From the NCBI RefSeq assembly GCF_002860205.1, contig NZ_PGVB01000021.1:102730-166729 (forward strand): DNA of 64,000 nucleotides, in the 5' to 3' direction. This DNA is from Bacillus sp. T33-2. Its GTDB lineage: Bacteria > Bacillota > Bacilli > Bacillales > Cytobacillaceae. Below are positions 45,825 through 55,560 of the stretch, in pieces. The notes beneath the pieces are model-generated. The model had not been told where the DNA came from. It saw only the letters and a list, made by a program, of their open reading frames with translations, and searched no databases. Within the stretch, counting starts at the first letter, position 1. Each line of letters begins with the position of its first letter. The position numbers were made by a program, and so were the translations under genes.

Positions 45825-47348
45825 CTAGGATGGTGTAATCACTTCTGCCGCGGTTTGCCTTAACCGGGTCTTTAAAATCTTTCCGACACCGTTTCGTGGC
45901 AGGGCATCCATAAACACGATGCGCCTTGGTGTTTTGTTCTTTGCTAAATGATCCTGGCAATATTGGATCAATTCTTCTTCGGCAACGGCTGCACCAGGTT
46001 TTTTAACGACACAGGCGATGATTTCTTCACCCATTTTTTCATCAGGCACACCCACGACAGCAGCTTCAAATACCTTACCATGCCCGTTCAGCAGCTCTTC
46101 AACATCCCGGGGGTATACATTGAAGCCGCCCCTGATGATGAGATCCTTCTTTCGGTCGACAATATACAGGTACCCATCGTCATCCAGCCTGGCCATATCG
46201 CCAGTATGCAGCCAGCCATTTCTTAACACACGATTGGTCTCCTGTTCGTTATTGTAATATCCAGGCGTTACGTTATCGCCACGGACAAGCAATTCACCGA
46301 CATCCCCAACCGGTACTTGTTTACCTTCTTCGTCAACAATCCTTACTTCTACACCCGGTATGGGAGTTCCGACGGATCCCGGCTTAATGGCAATGTTTGT
46401 ATTATGGGCGGTAACAACCGGTGCCGCTTCCGACAATCCGTATCCTTCAAGGACATCGGCCCCGAATTTGTTTTTAAATGCATTGAGAAGTGCAACCGGC
46501 AGAGGAGCTGATCCTGACCCTACCCATTCCAGGGAGGAAGTATCGTATTTGTCAGAATTAGGACTGGCCAGCATGGCATGGATCATAGCAGGTACAGCCG
46601 AAAAAGACCGGACTTTATACTTTTCTATCGCTTTAAACACTTCATCGAGGTCAAATTTGGAAAAGATGACAATTGAGCTGCCGGTTAAAAAACACGTATT
46701 TGAGATGGTAAGTCCGTAAACATGGGCAAGGGGGAGGACCCCTATTGTGGTACCTTGTTCGGTTTCGTTATGCGCCACGGAGTTAACTGCGTTGGAGTAC
46801 AAGTTTTTATGGGTTAAAAGCACACCCTTTGGATTTCCCGTCGTGCCGGATGTGTATAAAATGACAGCCAGCCCATTATTATCCGAATCGGGTTCATTCC
46901 CGTTTGGACTGTCTGGTTCCATCATATCGTAAAGGTTCAATAAGCCATTGCCAGATGGCAGGTCTGCCACAAACAAAAGCGGCTTACTGTCTAGTCCATC
47001 TAGGGCGCTTTTAATATTTTCGGCTACAAATGCTGAGGTAATGACCGCTTTCGCATTGCAGTTTTGGATAATGAAACGGATTTCTTTTGGATGGAGGGTA
47101 AACATGACAGGCACAATGACTGCACCGCTTCTCGTAATTCCCTGGTAGGCAAAAATGACCTCAGGGCAATTGGGCATGCACACCACGACACGGTCCCCTC
47201 TTTCTATTCCGTGCCGTTTTAGTCCATTAGCAATTTGATCGGCATAAGTTTTTGTTTCCACATTTGTATACTGCTTTTCTTTGCTTATTAAAAATGGGTA
47301 TTCACCGAATTCAGTGATATTAATTTCGAGCAAATCCTCTAGCTTCAT
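45825..47348 (-). CDS. Long-chain acyl-CoA synthetase
   Basis: A 507-residue AMP-forming ligase. ATP loop ILYTSGTTGNPKGVLLTHKN, GYGLSEAAPVV, GWLHTGDMARLDDDGYLYI, DRKKDLIIRGGFNVYP and the C-terminal Lys in RNGVGKILKT. It activates the fatty acid produced by the operon's oxidation steps. The ATG at 47348 follows TAGGAGAGG; the frame from 47384 has no site. It is followed by the R2lox gene after 48 bp. Confidence 0.9.
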   Translation of the reverse strand: MKLEDLLEINITEFGEYPFLISKEKQYTNVETKTYADQIANGLKRHGIERGDRVVVCMPNCPEVIFAYQGITRSGAVIVPVMFTLHPKEIRFIIQNCNAKAVITSAFVAENIKSALDGLDSKPLLFVADLPSGNGLLNLYDMMEPDSPNGNEPDSDNNGLAVILYTSGTTGNPKGVLLTHKNLYSNAVNSVAHNETEQGTTIGVLPLAHVYGLTISNTCFLTGSSIVIFSKFDLDEVFKAIEKYKVRSFSAVPAMIHAMLASPNSDKYDTSSLEWVGSGSAPLPVALLNAFKNKFGADVLEGYGLSEAAPVVTAHNTNIAIKPGSVGTPIPGVEVRIVDEEGKQVPVGDVGELLVRGDNVTPGYYNNEQETNRVLRNGWLHTGDMARLDDDGYLYIVDRKKDLIIRGGFNVYPRDVEELLNGHGKVFEAAVVGVPDEKMGEEIIACVVKKPGAAVAEEELIQYCQDHLAKNKTPRRIVFMDALPRNGVGKILKTRLRQTAAEVITPS

Positions 47349-47449
47349 AAAATCCTCTCCTATACCAAAATAGATAGAGTTCAAGAATGCATTAAAGGCA
47401 GCAGGTCAATAGTTGGAGAATAGATCTTCGTCGTGTTTATTAGAGCTTT

Positions 47450-48424
47450 CTATGGCTTCAAGATTAATTTGCCTTTCGTTTTGCGTGACTGTAACAATCG
47501 ATGAACATCGGCGGCCTGGTCTAATGGATATACACCCCCTATCGTCAGTTTTAGTTGACCTTCCGATAAATAGTTGAGCATCTCCTCCAGGCTGGACTGG
47601 ATTAATTTTGGATTTTTCATAATTTGCGGGAGGAAGAATCCGATAACCGACTGGTTCCTTGCCATAAGCGAAGACGGGTAGAATCTGCTCTGCTCGCCGC
47701 TTGCCACACCGTAAATAACGAGGCGCCCGAAAGCTGCAAGGCATTTCAGGGTTTTGTAAAAGACATCTCCACCCACCATTTCTAGTGCAACATTAACCCC
47801 TTTGCCTCCTGTCGCTTCGAGTACTTTTTCTTCCCACCCATCCTCTGTGTAATTGACCAGCACATCTGCACCCATTTCCTTAGCAAGGGAAAGCTTCTCA
47901 ACCGAACTGGCTGTAGCAATCACTTTTCCGGCACCAAATAATTTAGCCAGTTGGACTGCTAGGGTGCCGACTCCACCTGCCGCCGCATGAATCAAAACCG
48001 ATTCACCCTCATCAAGCCGGCCCATCGTTTTTAAACTATGGTAGGCACTTAACCCCTGCAAAGGCAATGCAACAGCAAACTCAAAATCCAGCTGTTCCGG
48101 CAGCAGGATAAGGCCTCTGCTGTCAGCCAGCACATATTGAGCGTAGCCGCCAGATTCAATTAATGTCGCTACCCTCGTCCCCGGATTTACGTTTTTGACA
48201 GCCTCTCCCACCCCAATAATCACGCCAGCTACCTCTGCACCCGGAACGAATGGAAGAGGTGTGGGCACCACATACTGTCCTTCCCTTCTTGCTGTATCCG
48301 CGTAATTTGCTCCAATGGCGTGTATTTCAATGAGTACCTGATGGCCTGTTGGCACTGGCCTTTCAAGCTCAACCATTTTTAATACTTCAGGGCCTCCATA
48401 TTCCTTAAGCTGCATAGCTTTCAT
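47450..48424 (-). CDS. Zinc-less MDR oxidoreductase (quinone oxidoreductase-like)
   Basis: A 324-residue medium-chain reductase. MKAMQLKEYGGPEVLKMVEL is the classic QOR start; HAAAGGVGTLAVQLAKLFGA is the NADPH site. The cysteine ligands of zinc MDRs are absent. Members reduce quinones or 2-enoyl-thioesters. In this operon an enoyl-CoA reductase or quinone-linked role is possible; the substrate cannot be told. An 11-bp gap to the enoyl-CoA hydratase. Confidence 0.85.
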   Translation of the reverse strand: MKAMQLKEYGGPEVLKMVELERPVPTGHQVLIEIHAIGANYADTARREGQYVVPTPLPFVPGAEVAGVIIGVGEAVKNVNPGTRVATLIESGGYAQYVLADSRGLILLPEQLDFEFAVALPLQGLSAYHSLKTMGRLDEGESVLIHAAAGGVGTLAVQLAKLFGAGKVIATASSVEKLSLAKEMGADVLVNYTEDGWEEKVLEATGGKGVNVALEMVGGDVFYKTLKCLAAFGRLVIYGVASGEQSRFYPSSLMARNQSVIGFFLPQIMKNPKLIQSSLEEMLNYLSEGQLKLTIGGVYPLDQAADVHRLLQSRKTKGKLILKP

Positions 48425-48435
48425 GTTCAGTCTCC

Positions 48436-49233
48436 TTATCGTCCTTTGAATTCCGGTTTTCTTTTTTCTTTGAAGGCTGAAATCCCTTCCTGGTGGTCTT
48501 CCGTTCCAACCATCAGTGTTTGTGTAATACGTTCCTGCTCCAATATTTCCTCCAAAGTAGCATTTAAAGCATGGTCGACAAGCTTTTTCTGCATCCCGTA
48601 AGCGCGGCTCGGCCCAATGGCGAGTTTCGAGGCAAGCTTAAGTGTTTCCTCCTGCAGCTTCTCAATCGGGACAAGATGATTGACGACACCCAGCTGGTAT
48701 AACCTTTCAGCAGGAATCGGCTCGCCACTGAAAAAGAATTGCTTTGCAAGATACGGGCCCAGGCGCCGGGTAACAAAATAGGAGCCGCCGCCATCAGATA
48801 CAAGCCCAACCTGAGAAAAACTAAGCGCGAATTTACTGTCTTCAGCTGCCACGATCAAGTCACAAGCAAGCGCCAGGTTAAAGCCTGCTCCGGCCGCGAA
48901 TCCATGAACGGCCGCTATGACGGGTTTTTCCGTATCTTTGATTGTCAGGATGCATTCATTGAGCCTCCCAATATGGTCGTAAACCTGTACGGCATTTGCC
49001 TGCCCCATGGTTTTGACATCTCCGCCGGCACTGAAAGAACGGCCGGCACCAGAAAGGACGACAACTTTTACTTCAGGGTTTTGCTGCGCCTCACGAAGTG
49101 CTTCAGTGAGTCCGAGGATCATGTCGGGGCTGAAGGCATTCAAACTTTCCGGCCTGTTCAAAATTAACGACAGGACCGCTCCTTTTCGCTGAATCAATAG
49201 ATGCTCTTTAGTCATTGTGCTCTCTTTTGACAT
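48436..49233 (-). CDS. Enoyl-CoA hydratase/isomerase
   Basis: A 265-residue crotonase-fold enzyme. NRPESLNAFSPDMILGLTEA and GRSFSAGGDVKTMG form the first oxyanion element, AAVHGFAAGAGFNLALACDL the second. At the second catalytic position the sequence is FSQVGLVSDGGGSYF, with Asp where hydratases have Glu, as in PaaG/isomerase-type members. It may therefore act as an isomerase. AAGGA precedes the ATG. Part of the R2lox operon, 18 bp after the SDR. Confidence 0.85.
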   Translation of the reverse strand: MSKESTMTKEHLLIQRKGAVLSLILNRPESLNAFSPDMILGLTEALREAQQNPEVKVVVLSGAGRSFSAGGDVKTMGQANAVQVYDHIGRLNECILTIKDTEKPVIAAVHGFAAGAGFNLALACDLIVAAEDSKFALSFSQVGLVSDGGGSYFVTRRLGPYLAKQFFFSGEPIPAERLYQLGVVNHLVPIEKLQEETLKLASKLAIGPSRAYGMQKKLVDHALNATLEEILEQERITQTLMVGTEDHQEGISAFKEKRKPEFKGR

Positions 49234-49251
49234 CCTTTTTCTTCCTTTCTA

Positions 49252-50031
49252 TTAAGTAATTAGCCAGCCGCCATCCACAAGAACATCTGAGCCTGTCATA
49301 TATGAGGCCTCACTTGAAGCGACAAATGCGATGATATTAGCTATTTCCTCAGGCCTTCCAACCCGTTTCAGGGCTGTGTTTCTCTTTATCGCTTTGACAA
49401 ACTGTTCATTCTTCAATCCCTCCTCTGTCAAAGGTGTATCCACAAACCCGGGAGAGACGGAATTTACGCGAATTCCAAATGTAGATAATTCCAATGCCAA
49501 AGCCTTAGTAAAATTAATCACCCCTGCTTTAGCCGCACTGTAGTGAGGAATGTGTGCGCCTGCCTGGTGCCCTGATAAAGATGCGACATTCACAATTGAA
49601 CGGTTTTGAGAAACTTCCCCATCGTTCTCGGCAGATTCAGACATCAATTTCCCAAGCATTTTTGAAACCAGGAACACGCTTTTTAAATTGGTTTTATGAA
49701 CATAATCCCAATCACTTGGAGCGGTATCCATAATCCTGGAATGGACGGATCCCCCTGCGTTATTGATTAAAACGTGCAAATCTCCATATTGCTGCTTTAC
49801 AAACTCGCTTAATTCAGAAACATCTTCTTCATCCGAAACATCTGCAGCAAATATTTCTGCTACCGGGATTCTTTTATCTGAATTTATTTCTCGCGCAGCT
49901 TGCTGCAGCTTAGATTTTGTTCTGCCGACCAGAATCACTTTCGCGCCTTCATTGGCGAGCCGCATTGCTGCGGCCTTACCAATTCCGCTCCCTCCGCCAG
50001 TAATTACGGCAATGGTATCCGTGAACCTCAA
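49252..50031 (-). CDS. SDR-family oxidoreductase
   Basis: A 259-residue classical SDR. VITGGGSGIGKAAAMRLANE cofactor site, NNAGGSVHSRIMDTAP, catalytic Ser in NVASLSGHQAG and YSAAKAGV, end SYMTGSDVLVDGGWLIT. A 3-hydroxyacyl-CoA or hydroxy-fatty-acid dehydrogenase role is plausible in this operon. It lies 48 bp downstream of the thioesterase gene and 18 bp before the hydratase. Confidence 0.85.
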   Translation of the reverse strand: MRFTDTIAVITGGGSGIGKAAAMRLANEGAKVILVGRTKSKLQQAAREINSDKRIPVAEIFAADVSDEEDVSELSEFVKQQYGDLHVLINNAGGSVHSRIMDTAPSDWDYVHKTNLKSVFLVSKMLGKLMSESAENDGEVSQNRSIVNVASLSGHQAGAHIPHYSAAKAGVINFTKALALELSTFGIRVNSVSPGFVDTPLTEEGLKNEQFVKAIKRNTALKRVGRPEEIANIIAFVASSEASYMTGSDVLVDGGWLIT

Positions 50032-50079
50032 TTTGCTCCCCCCTCAAACAAGCTGAATAAATATCGAATATTCAAAATT

Positions 50080-50487
50080 TTAATTATGCACCAGGAAGCT
50101 TTTTAATCCTTCCTTGAGCAGTTCGGGCATAATCTCACTTTTTTGTTTTTTAAAATCAAAGAAAACCATCACTGCGTTACCCTTGGCAATCAGTTGATAT
50201 GTTTGTCCACAAACAATGTCATGCTCAAGCTGAAAACTTTTCGTGCCAATCCGGGAAACATAGGTCTTGACTGTCAAGGTTTGATCAAAATAGCCCTGGC
50301 TGATAAAATCACACTTGGTCGAGGCCAGAATGAAGTTCCAATCGTTTGTATCCATCCTGTAGCCCAAAGATTCAATAAAGCGGATCCGTGCCTCCTCCAG
50401 ATAGATAAAATAACTTGTATTATTGATATGCCCCAGTGCGTCCGTTTCGCTAAAACGGACCGTTACGTTAATCTCGTGCATCATCAT
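50080..50487 (-). CDS. 4HBT/YbgC-type acyl-CoA thioesterase
   Basis: A 135-residue hot-dog thioesterase. VRFSETDALGHINNTSYFIYL carries the catalytic Asp and the characteristic GHINN motif, followed by EEARIRFIESLGY. It hydrolyses acyl-CoA thioesters and could release CoA when intermediates accumulate. First gene of the long R2lox operon, 43 bp downstream of operator C. Tandem ATGs follow GAGGGATG. Confidence 0.87.
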   Translation of the reverse strand: MMMHEINVTVRFSETDALGHINNTSYFIYLEEARIRFIESLGYRMDTNDWNFILASTKCDFISQGYFDQTLTVKTYVSRIGTKSFQLEHDIVCGQTYQLIAKGNAVMVFFDFKKQKSEIMPELLKEGLKSFLVHN

Positions 50488-50529
50488 CCCTCATTCCAGA
50501 TACATAGCTCCCGGTTAATTGCATCTCCA

Positions 50530-50551
50530 GCATACCAACCAGTTAGTATGT
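50530..50551. promoter_or_regulatory. Operator C of the acyl-CoA regulon
   Basis: A 22-bp palindrome with left arm GCATACCAAC and right arm GTTAGTATGT between the TetR gene stop and the thioesterase start. It is positioned to control the whole R2lox operon. Confidence 0.75.
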
Positions 50552-50582
50552 TAATAAAATAATAAGAGGGAAGCTCCCTCGT

Positions 50583-51152
50583 TCACCTGTGTAATTCTAC
50601 TCCTTTTAAAATCATGTCGACGAATATGCCTGCTACTTCACGGTCTGAATAACTGCCGCTTGGATTAAACCAATGATAGCTCCAATTGGCTGCTCCAAGT
50701 ATGCCAAAAGTAACAATCGCCGCGTTCAAATCACCGCGGAATTCCCTTTTATCCATACCTTCAGTGACAAGATGTTCCACATTAAACCGGAACTGATCCC
50801 GCTTCGAGACGATTTGTGCAAGTCGGTCACCGCTCAGATTGTGCAGCTCCCTGAAAAAAATCTTGGCACTTGAACGCTTCGTTTTTATACTGCTTATTAA
50901 CATATAGACAATTTCAAACAGCTTCCCTTTGCAGCTTAATTGACCATCCGTCATAATCTGTTCCTGACGACTAAGCAGCTCGTCAATGTATCGAAGATGA
51001 ATATCCATTAATAGCTCTTCTTTGCTGGAAAAATAATAGTAAAACGTGCCCTTGGTCACTCCCATGGAATCGACAATATCCTGGATGGAAGTCTCGCTAA
51101 ATCCTTTTTCCTCAAATAATCTTATGCTGTGCTCTGTTATTTTTTCCTTCAT
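50583..51152 (-). CDS. TetR-family transcriptional regulator
   Basis: A 189-residue repressor. The N-terminal HTH is TSIQDIVDSMGVTKGTFYYY and the C-terminal ligand domain is helical and typical of fatty-acyl-CoA-responsive members (FadR/PaaR-like). The ATG at 51152 follows GCGAGGAAG; longer frames have no site. Four matching palindromes in the flanking cluster (37587, 40638, 50530, 51476) make it the likely master repressor. The inducer is probably an acyl-CoA, by family precedent. Probably autoregulated through operator D. Confidence 0.87.
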   Translation of the reverse strand: MKEKITEHSIRLFEEKGFSETSIQDIVDSMGVTKGTFYYYFSSKEELLMDIHLRYIDELLSRQEQIMTDGQLSCKGKLFEIVYMLISSIKTKRSSAKIFFRELHNLSGDRLAQIVSKRDQFRFNVEHLVTEGMDKREFRGDLNAAIVTFGILGAANWSYHWFNPSGSYSDREVAGIFVDMILKGVELHR

Positions 51153-51238
51153 GCTGCTTCCTCGCAATCTCATAGTATGCACGTAAATTATACCATAATT
51201 TACCCCCTGGACTTTTAGCTTCTTATCATTTTAGCTTC

Positions 51239-51455
<217 letters not shown>

Positions 51456-51475
51456 TTTATGCTAACCCCGGTACG

Positions 51476-51497
51476 CACTACTAACCGGTCAGTATGT
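51476..51497. promoter_or_regulatory. Operator D of the acyl-CoA regulon (weaker copy)
   Basis: A degenerate copy of operators A-C (core TACTAAC, right arm CAGTATGT, 15 of 22 positions like operator A). It lies upstream of the SDR remnant and, beyond it, the TetR gene. Confidence 0.6.
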
Positions 51498-51677
51498 AAT
51501 ATAAAATTTATTATAGCAACATTTTGAAAATATTCAACTATTAGTCTAAATATTCTAAAAACAATTGTAAATTGACGTGAACTGATAATGAACAGTGAGC
51601 GGAGAAACCTATTAAAATATCCTTGAGAACCTCGTAATCAGACAAAATCCAGGCATTCCTCTGTCTACAGTTCAAAT

Positions 51678-52245
51678 AAACTCGATCTAATCAAGCAATT
51701 CCCTTGCCTAAAAGCCGCTAGAATCTATGTATTAGACCTTATCAAGAATCAGCTTATGCCTTACAGTGCATTAAAACCGCTCTATTCGACCTTTTCAAGG
51801 AATTCTTTATGCGAAAAGTCTATTACAACCTTTCTATTCGACCTTTTCAAGGAATTCCTTATGCTAAAAGTCTATTACAACCTTTCTATTCGACCTTTTC
51901 AAGGAATTCCTTATGCTAAAAGTTTATTACAACCTTTCTATTCGACCTTTGCGGGGCATTGCTTATGCCTAAAGTGCATTTGAATCGCTCTATTCGACCT
52001 TCTCAAGGATTTTTTTAAGCCTAAAGTACATTAGAACCGTTCTATTCGACCTTCTCAAGGATTTTATTAAGCCTAAAGTACATTAGAACCGTTCTATTCG
52101 ACCTTCTCCGGGAATTACTCATTCCTAATGGGGTTAGAACCTTTCTATTCTACCTTTTCGGGGAATGCTTATCCCTAGAGTCCATTGAACCTTTCTATTC
52201 GACCTAATCAAGGAGTGTCTCCGCCCCGAAATGTTTTAGGTCAAT
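51678..52245. repeat. 52-bp tandem repeat array
   Basis: About eleven direct copies with a strict 52-bp period, ending in 51 and 50 bp. Starts of the CTATTCGACC core are at 51782, 51834, 51886, 51938, 51990, 52042, 52094, 52145 and 52195, and two degenerate copies precede at about 51678 and 51730. Each unit contains CCTT-TC-AAGG and an A/T-rich half. Copies at 51834-51990 are nearly identical, the outer ones diverged, as expected of amplification from the centre. The period is not a multiple of three, so it is not coding. The preceding stretch 51498-51677 holds nothing else. Confidence 0.9.
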
Positions 52246-52258
52246 CGTTAGTATAAAA

Positions 52259-53164
52259 TTACTCAAAGTAGGACCATCGCTTATAGCCTTTCTCTTTAAA
52301 ATTATGCAAGAGGATTCTCCTTACCGACTTTTTTGAGTCTATTATTTTACACCACCCGTGAATGCAACTGGTGGTGATTTTCCGTTCAGGGAAGAGAAGC
52401 TTAAATTCCGCTATACTCCGTAATACTGCGTCTTCAAGCAGTTCTTGTTTCGCACACTGATTACAAACGCATTTTCTTCCAACCACAGAAATCAAAAATG
52501 AACTGCATTTTGAACAGATGATTCCCTTACGCAACTGATCATATTCATAGAGTTGTAGATGTTGGTACGGTGACTCGTCAATATGGAGCGATATTAATTT
52601 TTCTGCAAGCGCCTTGTGTCTTTAATTTAGCTTACCGGGCGTTGTGTTTACTTTCTTGAAAAAACAATTAATCTGAGAGGGGAAAATAAATGGCATATCA
52701 AGAGGGGCTTGGTAAAGGGTGAATTGAGGGTTGATGAAAACAACTGAAGCATCAATGTTGATTTTGTAATCAAGACTATTGAGTAACTGGCGCAACAAAG
52801 ATTCACATCTACTCAATTGAGTTAGTGGATTACTTATTTCGAATTTTGGTTTCTTATTTATTCGATCCGATTCATAATAATAATCTCCTTCATAATTTTT
52901 AACCTCAAATAGATAAATCGTATCTGGTAACATCAATAGCGTGTCTACTTGGAAAGTAGTGCTGTTAATTTGAATCAATAAATCATTAATTATTATACAA
53001 TCACACTGAAGCTTTTGTGTAAATGAATCAAACATTACTTCTCCTTCGAACCCTTTTTTCAGGTGAATATAGTACTGCTTACTTTTCTCAGGGAGGTCCA
53101 TCCGGTTGTTTAAGTACCCAAGAGTGCGTAATTCAACAGATTCAGCGCGTAACTTCTGTGACAT
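52259..53164 (-). pseudogene. NERD-domain nuclease-related protein with in-frame stop
   Basis: The N-terminal part (MSQKLRAESVELRTLGYLNN) leads into a NERD domain (KGFEGEVMFDSFTQKL, DTLLMLPDTIYLFEVKNYEG with the E-x-K-type nuclease-like core). At 52622-52624 a TAA interrupts the frame (GKLN-stop-RHKALAEKLISLH). The same frame then continues through a zinc-ribbon-like C-terminus (CSKCSSFL...CVCNQC) to 52259. A single G-to-T change (GAA to TAA) would explain the stop. About 300 codons in total. Start at ATG 53164 after AAAGGATG. Confidence 0.75.
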
Positions 53165-53336
53165 AGTCCACATCCTTTCTTATTTTTTGCTACAAGTCCA
53201 TTGTTACAAAATATAGAAGAGCATACAATACCAAAGAATGAATATTTTATTAATTAAATCAATGGGTACACACATTGCGCCATCAGTTTAATAAGTCTTA
53301 GCCATGGGACAAAATTTCTGTGAAGTTAAGGATATA

Positions 53337-53376
53337 AAAAAACAGGCATTGCTAACAAAAGCAAATGCCTGTTTTG
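53337..53376 (-). terminator. Terminator of yeeI
   Basis: AACAGGCATT (53341-53350) and AATGCCTGTT (53364-53373) form a perfect 10-bp stem. On the minus strand it is followed by a T7 run, 10 bp beyond the yeeI stop. Confidence 0.85.
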
Positions 53377-53382
53377 CAAATA

Positions 53383-54102
53383 TTATTCACCTAAATCCAC
53401 ATTGTGGTACACTTGCCGTACATCTTCTAAATCTTCCAGTGCATCAATCATTTTTTCAAATTTTGCCTGTGCATCTTCTGGCACCGTGACGTCGTTTTGC
53501 GCCAGCATGGTTAACTCTGCAACCGTAAATTCAGTAATGCCGGCATTTTTGAATGCTTCCTGCACAGCGTGGAACTGGTCAGGCTCGGCATAGACAATGA
53601 CCGAATCTTCTTCTTCGATAATGTCACGTACATCTACATCTGCTTCCATCAATAGTTCAAGAACCTCATCTGACGATTTGCCTTCAAGTCCAATGACAGC
53701 TGTTTCATCAAACATATAGGAAACGGATCCGCTCACACCCATGTTGCCGCCGTTTTTCCCGAATGCAGCACGAACATCGGATGCAGTCCGGTTCACGTTA
53801 TTCGTAAGTGCATCCACGATGACCATTGATCCGTTTGGTCCGAAACCTTCATAACGAAGTTCCTCATAGCTTTCCTCTGAACCGCCCTTTGCTTTTTCAA
53901 TCGCACGGTCAATGATCGTTTTCGGTACGCTGTATGTTTTAGCCCGTTCGAGCACCACTTTCAACGCCTGGTTTGATTCCGGATCAGGTTCACCCTGCTT
54001 TGCTGCTACATAAATTTCACGTCCGAATTTTGCATATACTCGGCTCGTATTTGCATCCTTAGACGCTTTTTTCTCCTTAATATTGTTCCACTTACGTCCC
54101 AT
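53383..54102 (-). CDS. yeeI: YebC/PmpR-family transcriptional regulator or ribosome-associated factor
   Basis: A 239-residue YebC-family protein nearly identical in pattern to B. subtilis Yee[60 protein letters not shown] and the acidic C-terminus. YebC members bind DNA, and recent work links them to ribosome rescue at proline-rich sequences. ATG 54102 is used with a weak GCGAG site; GTG 54111 is an alternative. Monocistronic with a strong terminator. Confidence 0.92.
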   Translation of the reverse strand: MGRKWNNIKEKKASKDANTSRVYAKFGREIYVAAKQGEPDPESNQALKVVLERAKTYSVPKTIIDRAIEKAKGGSEESYEELRYEGFGPNGSMVIVDALTNNVNRTASDVRAAFGKNGGNMGVSGSVSYMFDETAVIGLEGKSSDEVLELLMEADVDVRDIIEEEDSVIVYAEPDQFHAVQEAFKNAGITEFTVAELTMLAQNDVTVPEDAQAKFEKMIDALEDLEDVRQVYHNVDLGE

Positions 54103-54377
54103 AATGAACACTCGCTTTCAATATTGAATCTACACAAAAATATTAATATGAATGTAGCTGTAGCTTCAACTAAAAAAAACGATAAGAATCCGTTCCGTTT
54201 ATGTTGAATATGTATCAGTCATTCAATAGATTATATTATACCTCAAAATGCTTGATTTGTTATGAGTTTAATAATCAGAGCCCTCCAAAAGATACACCGG
54301 TTGATATTACCAAACCCATCTGATGTCTTTTTTGATACAATTTTACAGTTAACTGAAATCAAGAGGAAGTGCATCTT

Positions 54378-55499
54378 ATGACGAAACGATTTTTCCTCCT
54401 CGCGGTGGTAATGGTTATTACCTTCACAGGAGGTTTTATTTCGGGAATTTTATTCTCGCAACCTAGTAAAAACATGTTAAAATCGAGCGGCGTACCACAA
54501 TCACAAACAAACCCGGAACAAAAGGCCATGCCAAAACATGAACAGAGATCCAAAGTACTAATGGGATATGTACAGGATTTCCGGAACCCGGATGTAGTGG
54601 ATTACTCTAAATTGACTCACGTTATTTTTTCGTTTGCCCATCCAGCAAAGGATGGCAGCATATTGCTTAATGGGGACAATGCGTTAAACAATTTACGTAC
54701 GATGGTGAAAAAAGCACAAAAGCATGACACAAAAGTCATCCTTGCGGTTGGTGGATGGTACCACATCAAGGGCGGGGAATCGTACGAGTATTTTAGGACA
54801 GCGCTTGCCGATCCGGGCTCACGCACAAAACTGGTCAACGAGCTTGCCAGTTTTGCAGAACGTGAAAATCTGGATGGCATCGACATTGATTATGAACACC
54901 CCCGTTCGCAGGAGGATGCCGCTAATCTGGCTGCTTTTATGAAACAGTTAAGCGAAAGGCTTCATCCTCAAAGCAAGGAGCTATCCATTGCCGTCCATTC
55001 AAAAATTCATAGTGTCACAAAAACAGAGGTTCATTTTGTTGTATATGAGCCTTCAATGTTCAAGCATGTCGACCATGTGAACATCATGGCATATGACGGC
55101 CAGTGGGATGGCGGATACAATGCGGCCAATTTGGCTCCTTACCCTTTCACTGAAAAAATAGCAGCATATTGGGCAAGCCTTTTTGATACTCATGACATTC
55201 CTAAAGAAAAACTTGTGCTTGGTGTGCCGTTTTACGCCCAGCCAGAAGACCCGGCGATAAAACAGGTATCATATGATGCAATCATTGACACTAATCCAGA
55301 CAAAGCAGCCAGTGACAATGTCAGCATGAATGGCACAACATACCACTATAATGGTTACGATACCGTTCAAAAGAAAACGAGACTGGCACTGGACCACGGT
55401 TTCGGAGGCATGATGCTGTGGGAAGCGGGGCATGACTCAAAAGGACCATACAGCTTGACAGCCGCCATTTTGGAAGAAATCGAAAAGGCAGACATATAG
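54378..55499 (+). CDS. Membrane-anchored GH18-family glycosyl hydrolase
   Basis: A 373-residue protein. An N-terminal uncleaved signal/anchor (RFFLLAVVMVITFTGGFISG) is followed by a short linker and a GH18 barrel. The catalytic signature is LDGIDIDYEHP, with the acid Glu after D-x-D-Y, and the end strand is GMMLWEAGHDSKG. The usual substrates are chitin or peptidoglycan N-acetylglucosamine linkages; in spore formers such enzymes act on cortex or wall. The ATG at 54378 follows AGAGGAAG. A terminator follows immediately. Confidence 0.88.
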   Translation: MTKRFFLLAVVMVITFTGGFISGILFSQPSKNMLKSSGVPQSQTNPEQKAMPKHEQRSKVLMGYVQDFRNPDVVDYSKLTHVIFSFAHPAKDGSILLNGDNALNNLRTMVKKAQKHDTKVILAVGGWYHIKGGESYEYFRTALADPGSRTKLVNELASFAERENLDGIDIDYEHPRSQEDAANLAAFMKQLSERLHPQSKELSIAVHSKIHSVTKTEVHFVVYEPSMFKHVDHVNIMAYDGQWDGGYNAANLAPYPFTEKIAAYWASLFDTHDIPKEKLVLGVPFYAQPEDPAIKQVSYDAIIDTNPDKAASDNVSMNGTTYHYNGYDTVQKKTRLALDHGFGGMMLWEAGHDSKGPYSLTAAILEEIEKADI

Positions 55500-55547
55500 A
55501 AAAGGCAGGACTCTCTGATTGATGGGAGTACTGCCTTTTCCTTTTTC
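55499..55547 (+). terminator. Terminator of the GH18 gene
   Basis: AAAAGGCAG (55500-55508) pairs with CTGCCTTTT (55531-55539), followed by CCTTTTT. It begins within the stop codon region. Confidence 0.8.
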
Positions 55548-55560
55548 CTGAATAAATCAT

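Noticed and set aside
51756..51983. 75-codon frame across the tandem repeats
   Set aside because: The repeat period is not a multiple of three, so the frame reads each copy differently; no ribosome site. Chance frame.
51678..52245. Possible CRISPR array (regular repeats with variable parts)
   Set aside because: Variation is spread through the whole 52-bp unit and the supposed spacers are related to each other; no cas genes are present. It is a tandem repeat.
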